NCBI GenBank assembly: GCA_902536385.1
Contig: CACAWY010000007.1
Coordinates: 1-55,825 of the forward strand
Origin: an uncultured Pelagibacteraceae bacterium
GTDB taxonomy: Bacteria > Pseudomonadota > Alphaproteobacteria > Pelagibacterales > Pelagibacteraceae
Direction of reading: 5' to 3'
DNA: 55,825 nt
Shown here: positions 10,501 to 18,048 of the stretch, piece after piece
Layout: each line of letters starts with the position of its first letter
Numbering within the stretch: position 1 is the first letter of the stretch
Notes under the pieces: model-generated
Told to the model about the DNA's origin: nothing
Databases searched by the model: none
The model's input: the letters and a program-made list of their open reading frames with translations, nothing else
Translations under genes and position numbers: made by a program

Positions 10501-12068
10501 AAGTTTTGTCTAAAGTAATGAGATACTGGCCTAAAATGACTTGATAATACTGCCACTGGCGTGTCGTCTCCCATTGAACCTGATGCCTCTTTTCCCTCTT
10601 CAGCCATTGGATGAAGAATTAATTCTAAATCTTCAATACTTAACCCTGACAAATATTGTCTCTTTCTCAATTCTTCACTTATATAATTTGGCTTTTCATC
10701 TTCATTTGAAATTTTCTTTTCTAAATCAATAATTTGTTTATTATATTTCCTATGATCTTTCGCTAATAAGTCTTTTATATCCTTATCTTTAAATAATTTG
10801 CCTTTTTTTAAATCTATCGCAATGATTTGGCCTGGGCCTAGTTTTCCTTTTTCAATTATATTTTCTTCAGGAATTTTTATCATTCCAGTTTCTGAGCCTG
10901 CAAAAAATAGATTGTCTGAAGTTATTGTGTACCTTAGTGGTCTCAATCCATTTCTATCAGAGGATGCTAGTACCCATTTAGCGTCAGTAGCACAAATGGC
11001 GGCTGGTCCATCCCAAGGTTCAATTGTGCTATTTAAGAAATTAAATAAATCTTGATGATTTTTTGGGACAGTTTTGCTTCTTTTAGACCATGCATCAGGT
11101 ATCATCATTAATTTTATCAAGGGCGCTAATTTTCCTGAGTGTACTAATAACTCAAAAACATTATCCAGTGCTCCTGAGTCTGAAGAACTTCTGATGACAG
11201 GTTTTAGGTCATTTACATTTTTAAATAATGAACTAGACATGTCTTGTTCATGTATTTTCATCCAATTGATATTTCCTTTCAGTGTATTTATCTCACCATT
11301 GTGTGCTAGCGTTCTGAATGGCTGTGCAAGATCCCAACTTGGAAAGGTATTAGTTGAATATCTCTGATGAAACACTGCAAACCTAGAAGTTAATTTTTTA
11401 TCATTTAGATCAGGATAAAACTCTGAAAGCATCTCTGCTAAAAACATGCCTTTATAGACAATAGATCTAGAACTGAATGAACAAATATAAAAATTTTTAA
11501 GCTGACTTTCCCTTGCAACTTTCTCTATTTTTTTTCTTGTTTCAAATAAGTCTCTCTCAAGGTCATTGGTCTTCAAATTTTCATTCTTTTTAAACATTAC
11601 TTGAGCTATTTCGGGTCTGCTTTGGTCAGCTGTTTTCCCAAGAACACTTGGGTTTATAGGAACTTGCCTCCAACCGTAAATGTAGTAATTTCCTTCTAGT
11701 AAAGCTGATTCAATTATTTCTCTACATTTTTCTTGCTCTGAATAATCAGTTCTTGGTAGAAAAACCATACCAACACAAATTCTTTTATGTTCGTCTAGTT
11801 TGTGACCTGTATTTAAAATTTTTTCTTTGAAAAAATCTGGAGCTATCTCAATTTGAATACCAGCTCCATCACCGGATTTTCCATCAGCGTCAACTGCTCC
11901 TCTATGCCAAATTGCTTTAAGAGCTTCAATGCCATACTCAACAACTTGTCTAGTTTTTTTTCCATTTGTTGAAGCAATTAATCCTACTCCGCAGGCATCG
12001 TGCTCCATTTCTGTTTTATAATTATGTGTTTTTTCTAAAAGAGTTTTATTCTTCTTATAATTATTCAT
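7572..12068 (-). CDS. gltB: Glutamate synthase (NADPH) large subunit
   Basis: Alpha subunit of NADPH-GOGAT, 1498 residues. It transfers the amide of glutamine to 2-oxoglutarate to give two glutamates, the main ammonium-assimilation route together with glutamine synthetase. The class II amidotransferase domain starts at the nucleophile Cys26 in HDACGVGLI after a short propeptide. A central domain follows, then the FMN-binding synthase domain (FGSGSMSHGALS, GGEDAKRF, KPGEGGQLPG, HSGGTGASP, RTDGGLKTGRDV). The 3Fe-4S cysteines are in CHSNTCPVGVC. The C-terminal beta-helix has repeated G-x-G strands (GSAGQSLGAF, GCGAHGCEYMTGG). It begins immediately after the gltD stop, as expected for two subunits of one enzyme. 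Confidence 0.98.
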   Translation of the reverse strand: MNNYKKNKTLLEKTHNYKTEMEHDACGVGLIASTNGKKTRQVVEYGIEALKAIWHRGAVDADGKSGDGAGIQIEIAPDFFKEKILNTGHKLDEHKRICVGMVFLPRTDYSEQEKCREIIESALLEGNYYIYGWRQVPINPSVLGKTADQSRPEIAQVMFKKNENLKTNDLERDLFETRKKIEKVARESQLKNFYICSFSSRSIVYKGMFLAEMLSEFYPDLNDKKLTSRFAVFHQRYSTNTFPSWDLAQPFRTLAHNGEINTLKGNINWMKIHEQDMSSSLFKNVNDLKPVIRSSSDSGALDNVFELLVHSGKLAPLIKLMMIPDAWSKRSKTVPKNHQDLFNFLNSTIEPWDGPAAICATDAKWVLASSDRNGLRPLRYTITSDNLFFAGSETGMIKIPEENIIEKGKLGPGQIIAIDLKKGKLFKDKDIKDLLAKDHRKYNKQIIDLEKKISNEDEKPNYISEELRKRQYLSGLSIEDLELILHPMAEEGKEASGSMGDDTPVAVLSSHFRPVSHYFRQNFSQVTNPPIDSLRENKVMSLKTRFGNLGNILDFDNLTEENIYVLDSPILTNSQFKKFKKFFSKKAKVIDCTFDVSLSLKDRIEEIREEAETSVREGSTCLILSDKNISNRKASIPSILIVGAVHSHLVKLGLRGYCSLNVECSDALDTHSFAVLIGVGATTVNPYLAIDSIYQRYEKKLFGKSDFESCVVKFKKSIDAGLLKIMSKMGISVISSYRGGCNFEAVGLSRAIVSDYFPGMSSRISGIGVIGIEKKIKELHVKFNEKNIFTLPIGGLYRYRKSGEDHQYQGRLIHLLQSAVGIGSYEQYKKYSAGIHNLPPINIRDLLEFKKTNKQISINEVEPLEEILKRFGSGSMSHGALSAEAHETLALGMNRIKGASCSGEGGEDAKRFKVLSNGDSSNSRVKQIASARFGVTVDYLNNANEIEIKIAQGAKPGEGGQLPGFKVTEEIARLRHSTPGVTLISPPPHHDIYSIEDLAQLIYDLKQINPKARVGVKLVASTGIGTIAAGVAKAKADIILISGHSGGTGASPQTSIKYAGIPWEMGLTEANQILTLNNLRHNVTLRTDGGLKTGRDVVIAAMMGAEEYGMGTSSLVAMGCIMVRQCHSNTCPVGVCSQDAALREKFRGTPEKVVNLFKFIATEVREILASLGFKSINEIIGRTDLLSQVNKGASNLDDLDLNPLLVQADPGENPRYCKDYHINKVPETLDEKIWQDIKDKINPSNKNNYTYEIENTFRSVGTRLSHHVYKKYGNEKLNDETINIKLTGSAGQSLGAFLTKGISLTVEGDCNDYVGKGLSGGTIVVKTSQKSKLIADQNTIIGNTVLYGATSGKLFASGQAGERFAVRNSGSFAIVEGCGAHGCEYMTGGTAIILGPVGDNFGAGMTGGMAFIYDENNNFENYANPASIIWQSVETEYWKKFLKDSIKEFQFKTLSKKGKKILNNFENELKNFKQVCPVEMLDKLDNPISSKPYIKKAG

Positions 12069-13514
12069 TTAGGCTGCTTCCGAAGATTTATTTTTATTTA
12101 TCTTTTTTTGTAGGTATTTTTCAATTTGAACTGCTGCATCTCTACCGTCTCTAATAGCCCAAACAACTAATGAAGCTCCTCTTACAATATCCCCAGCAGC
12201 AAATATCCCGTCTAAATTTGTTTGCATTGTTTGAAGGTCTATTTTAATTGTTCCCCACTGAGAAATTGCTAGTTCTTCAGCATTAAATAACTTTGGTAAA
12301 TTCTCTGGGTCAAATCCTAAAGATTTAATTACTAAGTCGGCTTTTAATTTATATTCTGATCCAATTTGAATTTCAGGTCTTCTTCTTCCAGATGAGTCAG
12401 GTTCTCCAAGTTTCATTTTATCAACCTCAACTGATTCTACCTTTGAATTACCAATGAAACTTTTTGGACTTGTCAACCATACAAATTCAACGCCTTCTTC
12501 AATAGCATTACCAACTTCTCTAGCTGACCCAGGCATATTTTCTCTATCTCTTCTATATAAACATTTAACTGATTTAGCATTTTGCCTTACAGATGTTCGC
12601 ACACAATCCATTGCAGTATCCCCTCCACCAATTACAACAACATCTTTTCCTTCAGCATTTAATGTTCCGTTGTCAAACAACTCAACCTTGTCACCCAGTC
12701 CTTTCCTGTTAGATGCTGTTAGAAAATCCATTGCTGGAAAGATATTTTTAAGATTGTGACCAGGAATTTCGATTTCTCTTGCTTTATAAACTCCAGTTGC
12801 AATTAAAACTGCATCATGTTTTTCTTTTAATTCATAAAGAGTTTTATCTTTTCCAACTTCAAAATTTTGAACAAATTTTATACCGCTGTCCTTCAAAAGA
12901 TTTGTCCGTCTTTCAACGACAAATTTTTCAAGCTTAAAATTAGGTATGCCATAAATTAAGAGACCACCTGGCCTATCATACCTGTCATATATTGTGACTT
13001 GATATCCTGATTTCCTCAGTTCCTCTGCACAGGCCATGCCAGCTGGACCAGCTCCTATTATTCCAATAGACTGATCTAGTTCTTTTTTAATTTTTATTGG
13101 TTTTACCCAACCTTTATCCCAAGCAGTATCATTTATATATTTCTCTACGGAACCAATTGTGACTGTGCCGTGTCCTGATTGCTCGATTACGCAATTTCCT
13201 TCACACAATCTGTCTTGAGGACAAATTCTGCCACAAACTTCAGGCATATTATTTGTGCTTTGTGAAATTTCATAAGCCTCTTTAAGTCTGCCTTCCGCAG
13301 TCAATTTTAACCAATCAGGGATATTGTTACTTAAAGGGCAATGTATTTGACAAAATGGAACTCCGCACTGAGAACATCTACTTGATTGCTCAGATGCTTT
13401 ATTAGTAATAAATTCTTTATAGATCTCGTTAAAATCACCTTTTCTTTTTTCCGTAGTCCTTTTTTCAGGTGTTTCTTGTTTTAAATCTACAAACTTAAGC
13501 ATTTTTTTTGTCAT
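12069..13514 (-). CDS. gltD: Glutamate synthase (NADPH) small subunit
   Basis: Beta subunit of NADPH-GOGAT, 481 residues. It oxidises NADPH and passes electrons through FAD and Fe-S clusters to GltB. The N-terminal Fe-S region has CSQCGVPFCQIHCPL and CGRICPQDRLCEGNC. The FAD site is IGIIGAGPAGMACAEELR and the NADPH site VVVIGGGDTAMDCVRT. The C-terminal FAD closing motif is GIFAAGDIVRGASLVVWAI. All expected motifs are intact. It is the first gene of a gltD-gltB operon, with the reversed order also seen in other bacteria. Its upstream region, shared with uppP, contains the perfect palindrome at 13613-13633 that could be a nitrogen-control operator. Confidence 0.97.
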   Translation of the reverse strand: MTKKMLKFVDLKQETPEKRTTEKRKGDFNEIYKEFITNKASEQSSRCSQCGVPFCQIHCPLSNNIPDWLKLTAEGRLKEAYEISQSTNNMPEVCGRICPQDRLCEGNCVIEQSGHGTVTIGSVEKYINDTAWDKGWVKPIKIKKELDQSIGIIGAGPAGMACAEELRKSGYQVTIYDRYDRPGGLLIYGIPNFKLEKFVVERRTNLLKDSGIKFVQNFEVGKDKTLYELKEKHDAVLIATGVYKAREIEIPGHNLKNIFPAMDFLTASNRKGLGDKVELFDNGTLNAEGKDVVVIGGGDTAMDCVRTSVRQNAKSVKCLYRRDRENMPGSAREVGNAIEEGVEFVWLTSPKSFIGNSKVESVEVDKMKLGEPDSSGRRRPEIQIGSEYKLKADLVIKSLGFDPENLPKLFNAEELAISQWGTIKIDLQTMQTNLDGIFAAGDIVRGASLVVWAIRDGRDAAVQIEKYLQKKINKNKSSEAA

Positions 13515-13612
13515 GACATAGCTAAATAAGATAAGATCCCTATAAATGATAGCTTTTAAAGGTCAATAACAATTACCTATATTACAAAAACCTTAGAAAA
13601 TTAATGTCATTT

Positions 13613-13633
13613 AATGCATACCTGATATGCATT
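13613..13633. promoter_or_regulatory. NtrC/NtrX-like palindrome upstream of gltD and uppP
   Basis: Perfect inverted repeat AATGCATA-CCTGA-TATGCATT in the 165-bp divergent gltD/uppP region. It has the TGC-N11-GCA spacing of the classical NtrC operator (TGCACC-N5-GGTGCA), although the inner bases differ. It lies about 100 bp upstream of the gltD start, a usual activator distance. It is also about 46 bp upstream of uppP, so it could affect either gene. Binding is inferred, not shown. Confidence 0.45.
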
Positions 13634-13679
13634 CACTAATGCCAATAAATAAACAACCTTTAATTTTAGTTTTTTAAGA

Positions 13680-14438
13680 GTGATTGAAATTTTTATATTA
13701 TCATTGATTCAAGGTGTAACAGAATTTTTGCCAGTAAGTTCATCTTCACATCTAATATTGGTATCTGAGTATTTGCAGTTTGAAAATCAAAATTTATCTA
13801 TAGATGTGAGTTTGCATATAGGATCATTCATAGCGGTAGTAATTTATTTTAAAAACGATATCATTAATTTTTATCAAAATAAAATTCTTTTTTTTAAGAT
13901 TTTACTAGCATCGCTTCCCGTGATGATAGTTGGATATATTTTAGCAGAAACAAACTATATAGATAAAATCAGAAACGTTAAAATTATCGCTTGGACTACA
14001 ATAATCTTTGGACTATTGCTTTTCTTAAGTGACAGATTTAAATTAAATAGGTCAATCAATAATGATTTGAATTTTAGATCAGTACTCTTCATAAGTTTTT
14101 TACAAATTTTTTCCTTGGTCCCGGGGGTAAGTAGATCTGGAATATCTATTACTGCAGCTAGATTGTTAAAATTTAAAAGAATTGATGCAGCTAAAATTTC
14201 ATTTTTATTATCAATACCAATATTAGGCGCTGTTTCCACTTTTGGTATTAAAAATATAATAGTTTCTGAAAGTAATTATTTTTCTATGATTAATTTATTG
14301 GCTATTTTACTATCGTTTATTTTTTCCTTAATTACAATAAAGTACTTTTTAGATTTTATAAAGAAATTTAATTTAAATGTTTTTGTTATTTATAGACTGT
14401 TATTAGGTGTAGTGCTTTTGGTTTTTGCGTATCTATAG
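13680..14438 (+). CDS. uppP: Undecaprenyl-diphosphate phosphatase
   Basis: Integral membrane enzyme (BacA/UppP family) of 252 residues that dephosphorylates undecaprenyl pyrophosphate to recycle the lipid carrier for peptidoglycan and surface glycans. The two diagnostic motifs are present: the E-rich motif GVTEFLPVSSSSHLIL near the N terminus and PGVSRSGISITAARLL in the middle. About seven hydrophobic segments are visible. The start is GTG at 13680, because a start further upstream would run into A/T-rich non-coding sequence. Length is close to the usual 250-290. It is divergent from gltD and converges on the small membrane ORF at 14433-14528. The context is a surface-glycan gene block, which fits a lipid-carrier role. 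Confidence 0.95.
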   Translation: MIEIFILSLIQGVTEFLPVSSSSHLILVSEYLQFENQNLSIDVSLHIGSFIAVVIYFKNDIINFYQNKILFFKILLASLPVMIVGYILAETNYIDKIRNVKIIAWTTIIFGLLLFLSDRFKLNRSINNDLNFRSVLFISFLQIFSLVPGVSRSGISITAARLLKFKRIDAAKISFLLSIPILGAVSTFGIKNIIVSESNYFSMINLLAILLSFIFSLITIKYFLDFIKKFNLNVFVIYRLLLGVVLLVFAYL

Positions 14439-14528
14439 AACTAAGCTTAATCCAATCAAAATAATTAACACAATAATAAAGAATACAATTACAGATTTTT
14501 GTAATGACAAATTTAATAAATTTTTCAT
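14433..14528 (-). CDS. 31-residue single-span membrane peptide coupled to GT2
   Basis: Small ORF read on the minus strand from ATG 14528-14526 to TAG 14435-14433. It begins MKNLLNLSLQKS, and the remaining ~19 residues are almost all Val, Ile, Leu and Phe, enough for one transmembrane helix. The ATG overlaps the TGA of the upstream glycosyltransferase (ATGA), a typical translational-coupling arrangement, which is the main reason to believe it. The 3' end overlaps the convergent uppP end by 6 bases. It could be a small membrane partner of the GT2 enzyme. I know of no named family, and conservation is untested. Confidence 0.5.
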   Translation of the reverse strand: MKNLLNLSLQKSVIVFFIIVLIILIGLSLVL

Positions 14529-15238
14529 TTTTTAATATTCAATAAATTTTTTTCTATAAAACAATAAATTAAAGTAAATAAATATTTTGCACCTAACTCT
14601 TTTATCTTAAACTTAGATGTTCCTTTTTTTCTACCAATCCAATTGATACTTACTATTTTATATTTATAATTTCTAGTAATTATCTTAAGAGGAATTTCCA
14701 AAAAGATATTAAAGCTTTCAGAAATTAATGGCATTATTTCAATTAATGCTGTTCTTTTATAAATTTTAAAAGCATTTGTGAAATCGTTGTATTTATTTAA
14801 AAAAATTATACTCACAAAAAAGTTAAAAAATCTATTTAAAATTAATTTTTGTATAGGATAGTCTAATACTTTTGAGTCTTTCATAAATCTTGATCCTAAT
14901 ATTGCGTCATAGTTATTTTGAAGCATTAACTCATTATACTTAATTAAATCATTAATATCGTCTGAGAGATCAGCCATCATAATTGAAATTAAATCTCCTT
15001 TAGCCTCTTTTATACCAAGGTTAATTGCTCCCCCTAAACCTTTTTTTTTATTATCCAAAACTCTGAAATTTTCGTACTTGTTACTTAATTCTTTAGATTT
15101 ATCAAAAGTACCATCATTACTAAAATCGTTAATTATTAGTACTTCATAATTAATGTTTTTGAGATTACGAAAAAAATAGTCAAAAACCTCATGAATTATA
15201 TTTGACTCATTTCTTACTGGTACTATTATCGAAAGCAT
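14525..15238 (-). CDS. GT2-family glycosyltransferase, polyprenyl-phosphate type
   Basis: GT-A fold glycosyltransferase of 237 residues, similar in layout to dolichol-phosphate mannosyltransferase and ArnC-like enzymes that load a sugar onto a polyprenyl phosphate. The N terminus LSIIVPVRNESNIIHEV and EVLIINDFSNDGT are the standard GT2 nucleotide-binding strands. IMMADLSDD provides the DxD-like metal site. ILGSRFMKDSK and the C-terminal RKKGTSKFKIKELGAKYLF (the RxxGxSKF-like motif) are typical. There are one or two short hydrophobic stretches but no large membrane domain. It is followed by a coupled membrane peptide. The probable role is donating a sugar for the envelope; the sugar is unknown. 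Confidence 0.88.
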   Translation of the reverse strand: MLSIIVPVRNESNIIHEVFDYFFRNLKNINYEVLIINDFSNDGTFDKSKELSNKYENFRVLDNKKKGLGGAINLGIKEAKGDLISIMMADLSDDINDLIKYNELMLQNNYDAILGSRFMKDSKVLDYPIQKLILNRFFNFFVSIIFLNKYNDFTNAFKIYKRTALIEIMPLISESFNIFLEIPLKIITRNYKYKIVSINWIGRKKGTSKFKIKELGAKYLFTLIYCFIEKNLLNIKK

Positions 15239-15281
15239 AAGTTAGTTTATTTTTATCCATTAGTAAGATATTTAGTTTACA

Positions 15282-16307
15282 ATGAAAATACTTATTACAG
15301 GCGGATGTGGTTTTGTTGGTTCAAATATAGCAATTTATCTTAAAAAAAATTATAAAAATGCTCAAATATATAGTTTAGATAATCTAATTCGTAATGGATC
15401 AAGGCTAAATAGAAATAGGCTCAAAGCTTATAAAATTAAAAATTATAATTTTGATATTAAAAAAAATGATAATTTTAAAAAATTGCCGATGTTTAATCTA
15501 ATAATTGACTGTTGTGCTGAACCAGCTATCGAAGTTTCAAAAAAGGAACCAGACAGAGTATTTAATACTAATTTAATTGGTACTTTTAATGTTCTAAAAA
15601 AATGCATAAAAGATAAAACGGATATAATTTTTTTATCATCCAGTAGAGTCTACTCGATTGAAAAGCTTAGAAGTTTGGTAAAGTCAGAAAAATTATTAAA
15701 ACCTCTGAAAATAAAGAGAGAAATTGATGAGTCATTCAGTGTTGACTCTGCCAGTTCTTTGTATGGTTTTACAAAATTGGCTTCAGAAAAACTCATAAGA
15801 GAAATGTTTTTTAAAACAAATTTAAAATATATAATTAATCGATTTGGAGTAATTGCAGGACCTTGGCAATTTGGCAAACAAGATCAAGGCTTTGTGACTT
15901 TGTGGTTAGCAAGACATTTGTTCAAAAAAAAGCTTGCATATATAGGTTTTGGTGGAAATGGATTCCAAGTTAGAGATTTACTACACATTGATGATGTTTG
16001 TAAAATAGTAAGTCTTCAAATTAAAAAACTAAAGAAAATTAATAATGAAACTTTTAACATCGGTGGAGGACTGAAAAATACTATTTCATTAAAAAATTTA
16101 ACTAGAAAATGTGAAATAATGACAAATAATAAAATCAGAATTCAAAAAATTTCCAAGACCTCTGATTATGATATTCCTTACTATGTAACCAATAATAATA
16201 AAATCAAAAAATTTTATAACTGGATGCCTTCAAAAAAAATAGAAAGTATTTTAAACGATATTTATTTTTGGTTAAAAAATAATAAAAAAATTAGGGATTA
16301 TTTTTAA
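15282..16307 (+). CDS. NAD-dependent sugar-nucleotide epimerase, CDP-paratose 2-epimerase-like
   Basis: Extended SDR of 341 residues acting on a nucleotide sugar in the cytoplasm. The NAD-binding loop is GGCGFVGSNIA, and YSLDNLIRNGSRLNRNRL closely matches the second-strand region of CDP-paratose/CDP-tyvelose epimerase-like proteins. The catalytic triad region is intact: IIFLSSSRVYS supplies the Ser and YGFTKLASE the Y-x3-K. RFGVIAGPWQFGKQDQGFVTLW and VRDLLHIDDV are family-typical. It overlaps the following epimerase gene by one base, so both are made together. The exact substrate is not certain, and family annotation of this group is often only approximate. Confidence 0.82.
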   Translation: MKILITGGCGFVGSNIAIYLKKNYKNAQIYSLDNLIRNGSRLNRNRLKAYKIKNYNFDIKKNDNFKKLPMFNLIIDCCAEPAIEVSKKEPDRVFNTNLIGTFNVLKKCIKDKTDIIFLSSSRVYSIEKLRSLVKSEKLLKPLKIKREIDESFSVDSASSLYGFTKLASEKLIREMFFKTNLKYIINRFGVIAGPWQFGKQDQGFVTLWLARHLFKKKLAYIGFGGNGFQVRDLLHIDDVCKIVSLQIKKLKKINNETFNIGGGLKNTISLKNLTRKCEIMTNNKIRIQKISKTSDYDIPYYVTNNNKIKKFYNWMPSKKIESILNDIYFWLKNNKKIRDYF

Positions 16308-17359
16308 TGAAAATAGCAATTGTTACTGGATCTTGTGGTTTAGTAGGGTCAGAATCAGTCTCTTTTTTTTCAAAAAAGGGTTTTAAAGTTGTTGGTATTG
16401 ATAATAACGCGAGAAAGTTATTTTTTGGAAAAGATGGTGATATATCTTGGATTAAAAGGAAATTAATTAAAAAAATTAAAAATTACAGTCATCATAATAT
16501 TGATATTCAAAATTTCAATCTCTTAAAAAAAATTTTTATTAAACATAAAAAAAATATAAAATTAATAATTCACTGTGCTGCTCAACCCTCACATGATTGG
16601 GCTAAAAATAAACCTTTTATTGATTTTCAAATTAATGCTAGGGGAACACTAAATCTTTTAGAATTAACAAAAAAATATTGTAATAAGGCACCTTTTATTT
16701 TTATGTCGACAAATAAAGTTTATGGCGATAGTCCAAATTTTTTACCATTAAGTGAAAAAAAAACTCGATGGGAAATAAAAAAAAGTCATAAATTTTTTAG
16801 AGGAATAGATGAGACAATGTCTATTGACAATTGTATACATAGTTTTTTTGGAGTTTCTAAATCTTATGCTGATTTGGTTGTGCAAGAATACGGAAAAAAC
16901 GCAGGTCTAAAAACAGTTTGTTTTAGAGCTGGTTGTATAACTGGACCAAATCATTCGGGTGCAAAATTACATGGTTTTCTAGCTTACTTAGTAAAAATTT
17001 CTCTTCTAAAAAAAGAGTACAGTATAATCGGATATAAAGGCAAACAAGTTAGAGATAACATTCATAGCTATGATTTAATTAGATGTTTTTGGGAGTTTTA
17101 TAAAAAGCCAAAAAAAGGAGAAGTTTACAATGTAGGAGGTACAAGATATTCGAATTGCTCAATCATTGAGGCGTTAAATTTTATTGAGAAAAAAACTAAA
17201 ATAAAGATTAAAAGAATTTTTAAAAAGGCAAATAGAATTGGTGACCATATTTGGTATGTATCGAGTATGAAAAAATTTAAAAAACATTACCCTAATTGGA
17301 AGCAAAAATACAATACAAAAATAATTATTAACGAACTTATTGAAAATTTTAATAATTAA
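16307..17359 (+). CDS. Second NAD-dependent epimerase family protein, Tyr-to-Phe active site
   Basis: Extended SDR of 350 residues translated directly after the first epimerase (ATG inside the preceding TAATG). It has GSCGLVGSESVSFF for NAD binding, then IIHCAAQPSHDW and FIFMSTNKVYGDSP. TGPNHSGAKLHGF and GYKGKQVRDNIHSYD are strong hallmarks of the group annotated as CDP-paratose 2-epimerase-like. The position of the catalytic Tyr in Y-x3-K is Phe (FFGVSK). From memory this substitution is common in this subgroup, but it means classical SDR chemistry should not be assumed. It may work with its neighbour on one sugar pathway. The 3' end overlaps the convergent FkbM gene by 4 bases. Confidence 0.8.
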   Translation: MKIAIVTGSCGLVGSESVSFFSKKGFKVVGIDNNARKLFFGKDGDISWIKRKLIKKIKNYSHHNIDIQNFNLLKKIFIKHKKNIKLIIHCAAQPSHDWAKNKPFIDFQINARGTLNLLELTKKYCNKAPFIFMSTNKVYGDSPNFLPLSEKKTRWEIKKSHKFFRGIDETMSIDNCIHSFFGVSKSYADLVVQEYGKNAGLKTVCFRAGCITGPNHSGAKLHGFLAYLVKISLLKKEYSIIGYKGKQVRDNIHSYDLIRCFWEFYKKPKKGEVYNVGGTRYSNCSIIEALNFIEKKTKIKIKRIFKKANRIGDHIWYVSSMKKFKKHYPNWKQKYNTKIIINELIENFNN

Positions 17360-18048
17360 TTCTGAACTTTTCGATAAATACAATCTTTAAAAAACATAAA
17401 AGGAAAATTAAATGTTTTTAGCAAAATAAAATTATTTTTTTTTAAAAAGTCTTCGATTTTTTCTTTTGAATACTCGCTGTACATATCATTTTTTTGTACC
17501 TCTAACATTATAAAGCTAACGTTTTTTATTATATTTTTTGCACCCAATAAAACCTTATGTTCATAGCCCTCAACATCGATCTTCAGAAAATCAATTTGTT
17601 TAATTTTTTTTGATTTACAAAAGTTATTTAGCGAAACTACTCTAATTTTTTTGTAAGAAGCCTTTTCGTTTGTTTTAGATAAAATTAAGTTTTTGATTTT
17701 TAGATATGTAGATTTCTTGTTTACATTTGAAAGTGTGTTAGTTAAATCAATTTTACTTACGAATATTTTTTTTTCTTCATTTTTCTGTCCCACAGCATAA
17801 TTGTAAACTTTAATATTATTTCCAATTTTTTTTAGGCTAGAATTCATCGACTTGTTAGGTTCAAAACAGTAAATCAGAGCATCTTGATACAAATCGCTCA
17901 TTATTTTTACCATCTTACCTTTATGTGAGCCTATATCGAAAATCACTGGATCCTGTAAAAAAATATTTTTAGATAAATATACTTTTATTCTTTTAAAATG
18001 ATAGTAATCCTCAATTAAATTATAAAAAAATAGGAAAAGATTCTTCAT
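17356..18048 (-). CDS. FkbM-family SAM-dependent methyltransferase
   Basis: Methyltransferase of 230 residues, FkbM type, probably O-methylating a surface sugar. SAM motif I is VIFDIGSHKGKMVKIM, followed by YCFEPNKSMNSSL, the acidic post-II strand. The FkbM signature near the middle is IDFLKIDVEGYEHKVLLGAKNII, given here as KIDVEGYE. VSFIMLEVQKND follows. Length is typical of the domain alone. Its start overlaps the stop of the upstream GT39-like gene by 4 bases (ATGA), placing both in one minus-strand transcript that begins near tRNA-Arg. The substrate is inferred only from the glycan-gene context. Confidence 0.87.
   Translation of the reverse strand: MKNLFLFFYNLIEDYYHFKRIKVYLSKNIFLQDPVIFDIGSHKGKMVKIMSDLYQDALIYCFEPNKSMNSSLKKIGNNIKVYNYAVGQKNEEKKIFVSKIDLTNTLSNVNKKSTYLKIKNLILSKTNEKASYKKIRVVSLNNFCKSKKIKQIDFLKIDVEGYEHKVLLGAKNIIKNVSFIMLEVQKNDMYSEYSKEKIEDFLKKNNFILLKTFNFPFMFFKDCIYRKVQN

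Noticed and set aside
10153-11367. Several open frames on the plus strand opposite gltB
   Set aside because: They are shadows of the conserved gltB coding strand, with no ribosome site and low-complexity products.
13515-13679. Glutamine-type riboswitch ahead of gltD
   Set aside because: I looked for a structured leader and found only the symmetric DNA palindrome; no aptamer-like junction was visible.
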